Assembly (NCBI RefSeq): GCF_003123725.1
Contig: NZ_QETA01000001.1
Location: 620,001-684,000, forward strand
Source: Corticimicrobacter populi
GTDB taxonomy: Bacteria > Pseudomonadota > Gammaproteobacteria > Burkholderiales > Burkholderiaceae_B
Direction: 5' to 3'
Length of the DNA: 64,000 nucleotides
Shown here: one piece after another, positions 1 to 7,365 of the stretch
Position numbering within the stretch: position 1 is the first letter of the stretch
Layout: each line of letters begins with the position of its first letter
Notes under the pieces: model-generated
What the model was told of the DNA's origin: nothing
The model's database searches: none
What the model saw: the letters and a program-made list of their open reading frames with translations, nothing else
Made by a program: the position numbers and the translations under genes

Positions 1-387
1 TGCCAGCGCGGCATAGGTCTGTTGCAGATCGACTGCCAGAGTGCTGGCGATGCCAGCCTCGTCCAGGGTTTCGATGCTACCGCGCATTTGTGCCAGTTCG
101 GTGGTGATGGCTGTATCGAGACGGGTGATTTCCTCGGCCGAACCGGCACGGGCAAGTTGTGGTGCCATCACGGCCAGGCGGGTGCTGCTTCGCACCAGCT
201 CATGCAGGGCCAGGGTATCCGGCAGTACACGCTCGACGATTGCTTGCTGACTGTGGACGACCCGCTGGAAACTGTTCCAGCCGATGAGCGCGACCAGTAT
301 CGTGCAGAGTGCGCTGGCGGCCAGGCCCAGGGCCAGCTTGCCGGGCAGGCTGCGATAGCGTTGCAGGAAAATCGGACGTAGCGGCAT
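1..387 (-). CDS. torS: TorS-like hybrid sensor kinase, N-terminal part (runs off window)
   Basis: Sensor histidine kinase that with TorT and TorR would detect trimethylamine-N-oxide and induce the TMAO reductase. Only about 129 N-terminal residues lie in the window. After a short basic segment (MPLRPIFLQRYR) there is one membrane segment at about residues 17-38, then the helical periplasmic sensor region with a stretch like LPDTLALHELVRSSTRLAV. The kinase, receiver and Hpt domains would lie beyond base 1. The start at 387 is the first ATG in this frame; a further upstream GTG exists. It is divergent from torT with only about 50 bp between them, the usual torS/torT arrangement. Identification rests on this arrangement and the N-terminal character, not on the catalytic domains. 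Confidence 0.75.
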   Translation of the reverse strand, partial: MPLRPIFLQRYRSLPGKLALGLAASALCTILVALIGWNSFQRVVHSQQAIVERVLPDTLALHELVRSSTRLAVMAPQLARAGSAEEITRLDTAITTELAQMRGSIETLDEAGIASTLAVDLQQTYAALA

Positions 388-438
388 GGATGAGAGCGTC
401 TGGCCGTTGATGCGGTCGACGCGGTATGCTTGGCGACC

Positions 439-1617
439 ATGAAACACAAAGACACGATGCGCACATTCTACCCGCGTGCACGGCGACAGTGCCTGGCATG
501 GCCGAGCCTGCGTTCGCTGTGGCGAGGCCGGCAGTGGCTGCTGGCAGCACTGGTGACATGCTGCGGCGGCATGTTGGCTCCCTCGACTGTAGCGCTGGCG
601 GCGGATACGGAGCAGGCAGAGGCGTGGCCGCTCAGGCGCTGGCAGGGACAGGAGCACGACACGTCACCCGTGTTGTCGCAACGCCAGCCGGCCAGCCGGC
701 CATGGCAGGTCTGTGCCATCTATCCACACCTCAAGGATGGCTACTGGCTGGCTGTCAATTACGGCATGATGGAGGAAGCAGCCCGGCTCGGCGTGGGGAT
801 TTCGGTGGCTGGTGCCGGTGGCTACAACGACCTGGCCATGCAGCGCCGCCAGGTAGAGGCCTGCGCGGCAGATCCGCAGATTGATGGCATGTTGCTTGGC
901 ACTGTGTCCTACGATGGGTTGGGCGATCTGTTGACATCTTATGCGGCCGCGCATCCTGTGGTGGCGCTGGTCAACGATGTCGGTGGGCAGGCTGTGCAGA
1001 GCCGGGTCGGCGTGCCGTGGTACGAGCTTGGACGTGAAACCGGCCAGTGGCTGGCGCGGCGTCACCCGGCCGGCAGCGGCCCGGTGACGGTCGCCTGGTT
1101 TTTGGGGCCGCGCGATGCCGGCTGGGTCCTGTTCCTGGACGCGGGTTTTCGGGATGCCATTGCCGGCAGTGATGTGACTCTGGCCACTGTGCAGTGGGGC
1201 GATACCGGCCGTTCCGTGCAGCGGCAACTGGTCGAGGACGTGCTTGATACCCATCCCGACCTGCGTTATCTGGTCGGCAACGCCGTCATGGCCGAAGTGG
1301 CCGTCAGTGAGTTACATCATCGCGGCTGGCAGGATCGTGTCGGCATCGTCTCCGCGTACATGACGCCCGGGGTCTATCGCAGCCTGGCGCGGGGCAGCAT
1401 CCTGGCGGCCGCCACGGATTTTCCGGTGCTGCAGGGCCGGCTGGCCGTGCAACAGATCCTGGCGCGGCTCGAAGGACGCCCGGCCGAACCTTATGTGGGG
1501 CCGGATGTGGCGCTGCTGGAGCGTGACCAGATACAGCGTTTTCCAGCCCAGTGGACAGTGCCGCCTGCGGGATTCAACCCGGTTTTCCAGGTCGAGCCGA
1601 TGTCAGGGCCGCAATGA
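439..1617 (+). CDS. torT: TorT periplasmic TMAO-sensing protein
   Basis: Periplasmic binding protein of the type I sugar-binding fold that binds TMAO and presents it to the periplasmic domain of TorS. About 392 residues. A basic N-terminus is followed by a hydrophobic signal segment ending near LAAD (about residues 32-53). The mature protein begins near the motif QVCAIYPHLKDGYWLAVNYG, where such proteins have their first beta strand, and repeats the alternating fold to the C-terminus (ASGLIYAHS-like segments are absent; instead VGIVSAYMTPGVYRSLARG). The family is usually near 340 residues, the excess being N-terminal. The TTG at 430 and the ATG at 457 are alternative starts. It is divergent from torS and lies 2 kb upstream of torA. 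Confidence 0.85.
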   Translation: MKHKDTMRTFYPRARRQCLAWPSLRSLWRGRQWLLAALVTCCGGMLAPSTVALAADTEQAEAWPLRRWQGQEHDTSPVLSQRQPASRPWQVCAIYPHLKDGYWLAVNYGMMEEAARLGVGISVAGAGGYNDLAMQRRQVEACAADPQIDGMLLGTVSYDGLGDLLTSYAAAHPVVALVNDVGGQAVQSRVGVPWYELGRETGQWLARRHPAGSGPVTVAWFLGPRDAGWVLFLDAGFRDAIAGSDVTLATVQWGDTGRSVQRQLVEDVLDTHPDLRYLVGNAVMAEVAVSELHHRGWQDRVGIVSAYMTPGVYRSLARGSILAAATDFPVLQGRLAVQQILARLEGRPAEPYVGPDVALLERDQIQRFPAQWTVPPAGFNPVFQVEPMSGPQ

Positions 1618-1631
1618 GGGATACAGGAAAT

Positions 1632-2792
1632 ATGCAAGACTTGAATGTACAGAAACTCGATCACGCTTTTGTTGAACGCTTTGCGACGGATGTGTCGCTG
1701 AGGGCACAAGCCAGGGCCAGTGTGGTGAGCTGGCGCTGGGCGACGGAATCCATGGGGGTCGATATTCCATTCAGCCAGGCGCTGTATGGCGGGCCGCGTG
1801 CGCGCTGGCTGCGTGATGAATCGGCTGATCCAGACAACCATGTGCATCATGGCCTGGATGCTGCGGGCCGCATCGTCCTGGAGTGCGAACGCAATCGAGC
1901 AGAAACGGTCTGGCTGTATGGGGAAAACAGCAAGACGGGGGTGTCGTGGTATCTCGGTGAGGATTCCAGCAGTCTCAAGACCATCGATTTGTATCAATAC
2001 CGGGATCAGCACCTGATTTCAGCACAGACCCATGTGCCGGGACGGCATATGTTGCGCGAGACATTCACCTGGCAGGATGGCCTGCTGGTGAAGTCTTTCT
2101 GCCAGACCGAGCCGGAGGCGGGCGAGCCATGGTATTGCCAGCATCTTTTCATTCACGACGCGCATCGCGAGCTGGAGCGTATCGTGCTGCAGTACACCGA
2201 TGCTGACGGTGTGCCATCTGGGCAGGCGCGTCTGGAATATCTACGTCTGCCCAGGGGAGAGACGCTGGCAACGGTAGAGAAAAGGGTGGAAGCGCATTTT
2301 CTGGATGCCCTGCCCAGGGCGCTGGCCGCAGTGCCGCATGACCAGCCCTTGTATTGCCTGTTGCTGTGCTACACAGTCGAGGATATGGCTTCGGCCTGGC
2401 CGCCATTTCTCGTGTGGGGACAGGATGCCTACCGCCAGCAGATCGCTGCACAGGGCGAGGATATTTCGTACTACCTGTGGGCACCCGATGAAATACGCGA
2501 GCAGCAGGGGCGAGCGTACGAATATTGGTTCGATGCGCCGGAATTGAAAAATGCCTGCCTGCTGCATGCGCAATTGATGGGCATGAAGCAAAGCCACGCA
2601 TCGGCGACCAGGGTGTTGAAACGACTCATGCCGGCCGTGGCCCGCATGGTGGCAGAGGCAGGCTTGCCCGTTACGGCGGATTTTGTGGTGAGCTATGCGG
2701 ATAATTCAGGCTATGTCGATCCGCTCAAGGCCATCAAGGCGGGGGTTTCGCCTGAACATTGGTCTGCATTGAAGAAGCAGAAGTTTGTTTAA
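1632..2792 (+). CDS. Hypothetical protein (386 aa), unrecognised
   Basis: I do not recognise this family. The 386-residue product has no signal peptide or membrane segment and is acidic and rich in Trp and Tyr, so it is probably a soluble cytoplasmic protein. The start at 1632 is preceded by AGGA at suitable distance; an ATG at 1614 overlapping the torT stop would add six residues. It follows torT by 14 bp on the same strand and probably shares its transcript, yet it is not a known member of tor operons. It ends 9 bp from the convergent antitoxin gene. A metabolic role in TMAO use cannot be claimed. Confidence 0.7.
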   Translation: MQDLNVQKLDHAFVERFATDVSLRAQARASVVSWRWATESMGVDIPFSQALYGGPRARWLRDESADPDNHVHHGLDAAGRIVLECERNRAETVWLYGENSKTGVSWYLGEDSSSLKTIDLYQYRDQHLISAQTHVPGRHMLRETFTWQDGLLVKSFCQTEPEAGEPWYCQHLFIHDAHRELERIVLQYTDADGVPSGQARLEYLRLPRGETLATVEKRVEAHFLDALPRALAAVPHDQPLYCLLLCYTVEDMASAWPPFLVWGQDAYRQQIAAQGEDISYYLWAPDEIREQQGRAYEYWFDAPELKNACLLHAQLMGMKQSHASATRVLKRLMPAVARMVAEAGLPVTADFVVSYADNSGYVDPLKAIKAGVSPEHWSALKKQKFV

Positions 2793-2801
2793 CGGGGGGT
2801 G

Positions 2802-3104
2802 CTAGGCCGGTTTATGGATCGGTTGCACTGCCAATCGCAGGCCCATTGCCTTGAGAATGGAAGACAGGCTACTTAAGGCCGGATTGCCATGTGGAGACAA
2901 GGTTCGATATAGCTGCGTCGGATTCAGTTGGGCCTGCTCGGCGATTGCCTTGACGCCACCAAAAGCCAATGTAAGCTGACGCAGCAATATCAGCAATTCG
3001 GCCTGATCGCCATCTTCCAGAATACTGTTGATCAGATCTAGCGCCAGAGCTGGATCGTTGCGATAAAGCTCAGCCATCGCCTCATCATGTCCTCTGCTTT
3101 TCAT
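2802..3104 (-). CDS. HigA-like antitoxin (HI1420-type addiction module)
   Basis: A 100-residue DNA-binding antitoxin, second gene of a toxin-first module. The C-terminal half carries a helix-turn-helix of the XRE kind: GGVKAIAEQAQLNPTQLYRT followed by ALSSLSSILKAMGLRLAV, the layout seen in HI1420-type antidote proteins. It should bind and neutralise the toxin and repress the operon. Its start overlaps the end of the toxin gene by 20 bp and is preceded by a strong AAGGAG inside the toxin frame, so the two are translationally coupled. The partner assignment rests on this arrangement and the matching family. Confidence 0.85.
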   Translation of the reverse strand: MKSRGHDEAMAELYRNDPALALDLINSILEDGDQAELLILLRQLTLAFGGVKAIAEQAQLNPTQLYRTLSPHGNPALSSLSSILKAMGLRLAVQPIHKPA

Positions 3105-3435
3105 CCTCGTTTCTCCTTTTCCAGTCCTGCCAATAACTTACGGCTTTGATAATGTCGGCATGCTGCATGCGTTTACCCCCTCCGCAGAGCAGCAATACGA
3201 TGCATGGCCCGGATTGGCCGTAATACACCCTGTATCCTGGCCCGACATCAATACGCAACTCCCAGACGCCATCACGGCAGAATTTGTGGTCACCGAAGTT
3301 GCCTTGTTCTATCCGGTTTATGCGTCGGATAATGGCTACCTTTGCTCGGCGATCACGCAAATGTTCAAGCCACTGTAGATAAGGTGCCTCTTGCTCCGGC
3401 TCGGTCAGATAGTGTTCGATCGTGTGCGGCTTCAT
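3085..3435 (-). CDS. RelE/HigB-like toxin (HI1419-type)
   Basis: A 116-residue toxin of the RelE/ParE fold, in the HI1419-type group whose members act as translation-dependent mRNA interferases. Visible family features are RDRRAKVAIIRRINRIEQGN, then GDHKFCRDGVWELRID, the GYRVYY strand and the C-terminal basic helix (IIKAVSYWQDWKRR). These correspond to the conserved R/K and aromatic residues of the family. It is the first gene of the operon and its ATG sits 1 bp from a 16-bp palindrome. No Shine-Dalgarno sequence is apparent, so toxin translation is probably weak. Target specificity is inferred from the family only. Confidence 0.87.
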   Translation of the reverse strand: MKPHTIEHYLTEPEQEAPYLQWLEHLRDRRAKVAIIRRINRIEQGNFGDHKFCRDGVWELRIDVGPGYRVYYGQSGPCIVLLLCGGGKRMQHADIIKAVSYWQDWKRRNEDEKQRT

Positions 3436-3436
3436 T

Positions 3437-3452
3437 TTCGTTTATAAACGAA
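3437..3452. promoter_or_regulatory. Palindromic operator of the toxin-antitoxin operon
   Basis: TTCGTTTATAAACGAA is a perfect 16-bp palindrome directly upstream of the toxin ATG. It contains TATAAA and so could overlap a -10 element. Operators of HigA-type antitoxins commonly sit at this place, so it is the likely autoregulatory site. Confidence 0.55.
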
Positions 3453-3676
3453 TTTTGATCAATGGATTTGATTGTGTATTGCATTAAAGACTTATCGAGA
3501 TGGTGTCAGGAGATAAGAGGGGCCATGGCCTTGTGTGCTGTTTAAGTCCATGGGTTTGTTAACCCCATTAACCATTCCGCAGGATCGGTTTACATTTTTC
3601 GGGCTGTAGTTAACGGTGACTGCGCACAATGAAGGCAACGGGTCAGAAGACCCTCGCTTTGAGCAAGGAGTGCGCC
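3453..3676. promoter_or_regulatory. Divergent control region of torA and the TA operon
   Basis: This 224-bp non-coding stretch is AT-richer than its surroundings and should hold the torA promoter. It contains GTTAA-N5-TTAAC at 3558-3572 and a further GTTAAC at 3609-3614. CTGTTTAAGT at 3538-3547 matches a TorR-type decamer (CTGTTCATAT) at seven of ten positions. I see no convincing FNR box. The TorR reading is tentative. Confidence 0.35.
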
Positions 3677-6343
3677 ATGTCCATGTCACGCAGGGGATTT
3701 CTCAAGACCGGTATCGCCACGGCGGTCGCCGGCAGCGGCCTGCAACTGTTTTCACCGACCGAAGTCTTCGCCGCCGACACCATCACGATTCCCCATGCCT
3801 CGCACTACGGCCCGTTCAAGGCGGTGGTGCGCAATGGCGTGCTGATCGGTGTGCAGCCGTTGCCCGGCTACGACGCCATGCCGACCGAGATGCTGCTCGA
3901 GGGCATCATCAGCCGGACCTATCATCCGACCCGGGTCAAGTACCCGATGGTGCGCCGCTCCTATCTGGAAAACCCACGTGGCGATACGCGCCCCGACCTG
4001 CGCGGCAAGGACCCCTTTGTGCGCGTGAGCTGGGAAGAAGCGCTGGGCCTGACGGCTGACGCCGTGATGCGCACCATCGAGGAACATGGCAACGAGGCCG
4101 TGTTCAGCTCGTCCTACGGCGGCTGGTCGCATGCCGGCGTGCTGCGCCCGCAGGTGCTGCAGGGGCGCTTGTTCAACCTGATCGGTGGCCAATCGGTCAC
4201 GACCGGGGATTACTCTGCGGGTGCCTCGCAGGTCAGCCTGCCGCACATCATCGGCGACATGGAAGTCTATTCGCCGCAGACCGCCTGGGAAATGGTACGC
4301 AAGAACACCGAGGTGTTCGTGTTCGTGGGCTGCGATCCCTGGAAGAACAATCGCATCGAATTCACGGTGGCCGACCACCAGATGTATTCGCGCTGGAAGG
4401 CCATCCGCGAGGCGGGTGTCAAGTTCATTTCCATCAACCCGCAGTTCACCAGTTCCGACGAGGCAATGGGTTCGGAATGGGTCAAGATCGTGCCCAACAC
4501 CGATACGGCGCTGTTCCTGTCGATGTGCTATCACGTCTACACCAACGGCAAGCATGACCAGGCCTATCTCGACCGCTATACCGTTGGTTTCGACAAGTTC
4601 CTGCCGTACCTGCTGGGGGAATCCGGCGATGGCTCGCCGGCCAAGACGCCAGAATGGGCCGCTTCGATTACCGGCCTGCCGGCAGAGCGGATTCGCGAGC
4701 TGGCTGACCTGTTCGCTTCCAAGCGCACGCAGTTTGCCGGTGCCTGGGCCTTGCAGCGCGCCCACCACGGCGAGATGACGCACTGGGCCATCATTGCCTT
4801 TGCCGCCCTGACGGGCAAGATCGGCCAGCCGGGGCAGGGCGTGGGCTTCAGTTGGCACTACGGCGGTGGCGGCATGCCGATGTCGGGCAAGCGTGGCCCC
4901 ATCGGCCTGTCGCAGGGCCGCAACCCGGTCAAGGCGCGTTGTCCGGCCTCGCGCATCTCGGAGATGCTGCTCAATCCGGGCAAGCCCTATACGCGGGATG
5001 GTGCGGAAATGGTGTTTCCGGACGTGTACATGATCTACAACGCCGGCAACAACTTCATGCACCACCAGCAAAACACCAACGAGCTGATCGCGGCCATGGC
5101 CCGCAAGGTGCATACCGTGGTCAATCAGGACCCGTGGTGGTGCGCCTCGTCGCGCTACGCCGACATCATCCTGCCGGCCAACACGCCGCTGGAACGCAAC
5201 GATATTTCGTCAGGAGGCACCTACAGCATGGACAAGGTCTATGCCATGCGCCAGGTGATCGAACCCTACGGCGAGAGCCTGGACGATTTCGAGATCTTCC
5301 GTCGCTTGGCCGAGCTGTTTGGCGTGGAGTACGGCTTTACCGAAGGCAAGACGGTGATGGACGTGGTGCAGGATGCCTATGCCAACACCGACACCGAGAT
5401 TTCGTTCGAGGAATTCTGGGAAAACGGTGTGGCCGACATGAGCGTGCCGGACGAGGCCAACAGCTGGGTGCGTCATGGCGATTTCTACAATGACCCGGAC
5501 AAGAATCCGCTGCACACCGAGTCGGGCAAGATCGAGCTGTACTGCGACGCCTTCGCCCGCTTCGGCACCAAGGAGTGCCCGCCTGTGCCGACCTGGATGG
5601 AACCGGTCGAATACCTGGGCAATGCCCGGCCGGGGCAGGTGCATGTGGTCAGCCCGCACCCGTTCATGCGGCTGCACTCACAGATGGCTAATGCCGACAT
5701 CAACAAGATCCTCAACGTACAGGGCCGCGAGTTCGTGCTGCTCAGCACCGAGGATGCGGCCGAGCGCGGCATCAAGGACGGCGACCTGGTCGAGGTCTAC
5801 AACGACCGTGGCGCGTTGATCGTAGGCGCGCGGGTCTCGGATCGCATCATGAAGGGCGTGATCAGCATCTTTGAAGGGGCCTGGCTGTCGAAAGACAGCA
5901 AGGGCCGCTGCAACAGCGGAGCTATCAACGTGCTGACCACCAGCGTGCCGGCTTCCGACCTGAGCCAGGCCACCAGCGCCAATACCTGCCTGGCCTACAT
6001 GCGCCGCTGCGACGACGCCGAAGGCCCCAACCAGGCCTACCAGCCACCACACATCCTGGAGCGGGTCGATCCCACGCCTGCGGTCAGGCTGGAAGACCTG
6101 GCACTGGCAGAACGGGCCAGCGCGGCGGTATCGGCGGCGGTGGCGGAAATGCTGCCGGGCGAGAAACTCTTCTACCAGCGCTGCACGCTATGCCACGTGC
6201 CGCGTGAGCCGGGCGACTACACCAAGCGCCAGTGGCACGGCATCACGGAAAGCATGTTCCCGCGTGCGGGGCTGTCTGATGAGGAACAGGCGCTGGTGAT
6301 GGAGTTCTTGAAGGGGAATGCCAAGGATGCTTTGGTGAGGTAA
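3677..6343 (+). CDS. torA: TMAO/S-N-oxide reductase TorA fused to a C-terminal c-type cytochrome domain
   Basis: Periplasmic molybdenum enzyme reducing trimethylamine-N-oxide to trimethylamine as terminal electron acceptor. The start at 3677 follows AAGGAG with 6-bp spacing and opens a twin-arginine signal (SRRGFLKTG). The DMSO-reductase-family body follows, with GDYSAGASQVSLPH carrying the Ser that ligates molybdenum in TorA and DMSO reductase, and the C-terminal cofactor-binding region near residues 640-800. Beyond the usual end is an extra domain of about 60 residues with CTLCH at residues 836-840, a haem c site, followed by a conserved-looking DYTKRQWHGITESM. That segment resembles the haem domain at the end of TorC/TorY cytochromes. 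Total 888 residues against about 848 for E. coli TorA. No torC or torD is in the window. Confidence 0.9.
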   Translation: MSMSRRGFLKTGIATAVAGSGLQLFSPTEVFAADTITIPHASHYGPFKAVVRNGVLIGVQPLPGYDAMPTEMLLEGIISRTYHPTRVKYPMVRRSYLENPRGDTRPDLRGKDPFVRVSWEEALGLTADAVMRTIEEHGNEAVFSSSYGGWSHAGVLRPQVLQGRLFNLIGGQSVTTGDYSAGASQVSLPHIIGDMEVYSPQTAWEMVRKNTEVFVFVGCDPWKNNRIEFTVADHQMYSRWKAIREAGVKFISINPQFTSSDEAMGSEWVKIVPNTDTALFLSMCYHVYTNGKHDQAYLDRYTVGFDKFLPYLLGESGDGSPAKTPEWAASITGLPAERIRELADLFASKRTQFAGAWALQRAHHGEMTHWAIIAFAALTGKIGQPGQGVGFSWHYGGGGMPMSGKRGPIGLSQGRNPVKARCPASRISEMLLNPGKPYTRDGAEMVFPDVYMIYNAGNNFMHHQQNTNELIAAMARKVHTVVNQDPWWCASSRYADIILPANTPLERNDISSGGTYSMDKVYAMRQVIEPYGESLDDFEIFRRLAELFGVEYGFTEGKTVMDVVQDAYANTDTEISFEEFWENGVADMSVPDEANSWVRHGDFYNDPDKNPLHTESGKIELYCDAFARFGTKECPPVPTWMEPVEYLGNARPGQVHVVSPHPFMRLHSQMANADINKILNVQGREFVLLSTEDAAERGIKDGDLVEVYNDRGALIVGARVSDRIMKGVISIFEGAWLSKDSKGRCNSGAINVLTTSVPASDLSQATSANTCLAYMRRCDDAEGPNQAYQPPHILERVDPTPAVRLEDLALAERASAAVSAAVAEMLPGEKLFYQRCTLCHVPREPGDYTKRQWHGITESMFPRAGLSDEEQALVMEFLKGNAKDALVR

Positions 6344-6357
6344 GCGAGAAGGGGGAA

Positions 6358-6386
6358 GGGGCGGCTTTGAGGGGCCGCCCTTTTTT
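6358..6386 (+). terminator. Intrinsic terminator of torA
   Basis: GGGCGGC and GCCGCCC form a seven-pair GC stem (6359-6365 with 6374-6380) with an eight-base loop, followed by six T residues, 15 bp after the torA stop. Confidence 0.85.
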
Positions 6387-6462
6387 GTGGGGAGTGTCAG
6401 TTTACGGCCAGGAGCGGTGATCCGACGATCGGAGCAGCAACCGATGTCCCCGGCGAGGGCGT

Positions 6463-6753
6463 TCAGGTGGTCAGGAAGCGCGTGACTTCGGCCCAATCGT
6501 TAGTCGACAGGGCGACGTCCTCGAAGTCTCCAGCTTCCTCGTCGTAGCGTGAAACGCAGAAGCGCTGGCTTCTGCCGGATTCGCGGTCGGCATAGTTGGC
6601 GTAGTCGACATACACTTTCAAGCCGCGCTCCTCGTTCTCGAATGAAGGCGCGGCATCGATGTAGCTCGATGCATCGAAAAACCCTTCGGGCAGGGTAGGC
6701 AAGGTTGTTATGTCGAAGTCGGGAAATTCGCGACGCAGTCGTTCAAGGTTCAT
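6463..6753 (-). CDS. Small hypothetical protein (96 aa)
   Basis: A 96-residue acidic soluble protein, unrecognised. It has alternating charged and aromatic residues (YVDYANYADRESGRSQRF) and no membrane segment. The frame stays open far upstream but the coding character begins at MNLERLRREF; an alternative ATG lies 11 codons further upstream. No clear ribosome-binding site precedes either, which lowers confidence. It is the last of three genes on this strand but is separated by about 95 bp from the DUF411 gene, so it may have its own promoter. Confidence 0.5.
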   Translation of the reverse strand: MNLERLRREFPDFDITTLPTLPEGFFDASSYIDAAPSFENEERGLKVYVDYANYADRESGRSQRFCVSRYDEEAGDFEDVALSTNDWAEVTRFLTT

Positions 6754-6847
6754 AAGGGAAGCATGTGGAGGCTGGAGGCCTGACATTTTAACGTTGCTCA
6801 GTGTCAGTTGCCACGAGAGCCCCCCGAAACAGCCCTCCCACAACCCC

Positions 6848-7351
6848 TCAACTAAAACTATCAAACACCACAGGCTGCCCCCATTTACGCACCAGCAGCA
6901 CATCATAAGGCTGCACCTGTCCCTGATAGACCGGCCCATCCATCCCCGGCGAGCCGACCGGCATACCCGGCACCACCAGCCCAACCGCATCCGGCTTCTC
7001 CGCCAGCAGCCGTTGGATCGACGAGGCAGGCACATGCCCCTCCAGCGCATAGCCACCCACCAGCCCCGTATGGCAGGAGCCGAGTTCCTGGGCGATGCCC
7101 ATGCGGCGGCGGATCGGGGCGGTGTCGTCTACCTCATGCACGCGCACGGTAAAACCGTTCTGCTCGACATGCTTGACCCAGTCGCCACAGCAGCCGCAGG
7201 TGCGGGTCTTCCACAGGTCGATCACGTTGGCCGGGCCGGCTTCGGCGCGTACGGCCAGCGGCACCAGCGTAGCCAGGGGCGCGAGCGCCAGGGCGGTCAG
7301 CAGCGTGCGGCGGCGGGCGTGCGGAGCTGGGGTGGTAGAGGTCGGGTACAT
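6848..7351 (-). CDS. DUF411 family metal-binding exported protein
   Basis: A 167-residue secreted protein of the DUF411 family, often found beside copper-handling genes and thought to bind metal. An N-terminal Arg triplet followed by a hydrophobic stretch (RRRTLLTALALAPLATLV) ending at VRAEA looks like a Tat- or Sec-type signal. The mature part opens with LWKTRTCGCCGDWVKHVE, the signature Cys cluster, and has further GSCHTGLVGGYALEGHVP and PGMPVGSPGMDG motifs typical of the family. The start is preceded by GGAG. It lies 14 bp downstream of the permease gene, so the two are probably one transcript, an unusual pairing. Confidence 0.87.
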   Translation of the reverse strand: MYPTSTTPAPHARRRTLLTALALAPLATLVPLAVRAEAGPANVIDLWKTRTCGCCGDWVKHVEQNGFTVRVHEVDDTAPIRRRMGIAQELGSCHTGLVGGYALEGHVPASSIQRLLAEKPDAVGLVVPGMPVGSPGMDGPVYQGQVQPYDVLLVRKWGQPVVFDSFS

Positions 7352-7365
7352 GTTTGATTCTCCAG

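Noticed and set aside
3439-3460. FNR box before torA (TTGATCAATGGATTTGAT)
   Set aside because: The half-sites point the wrong way or miss two or more bases of TTGAT-N4-ATCAA.
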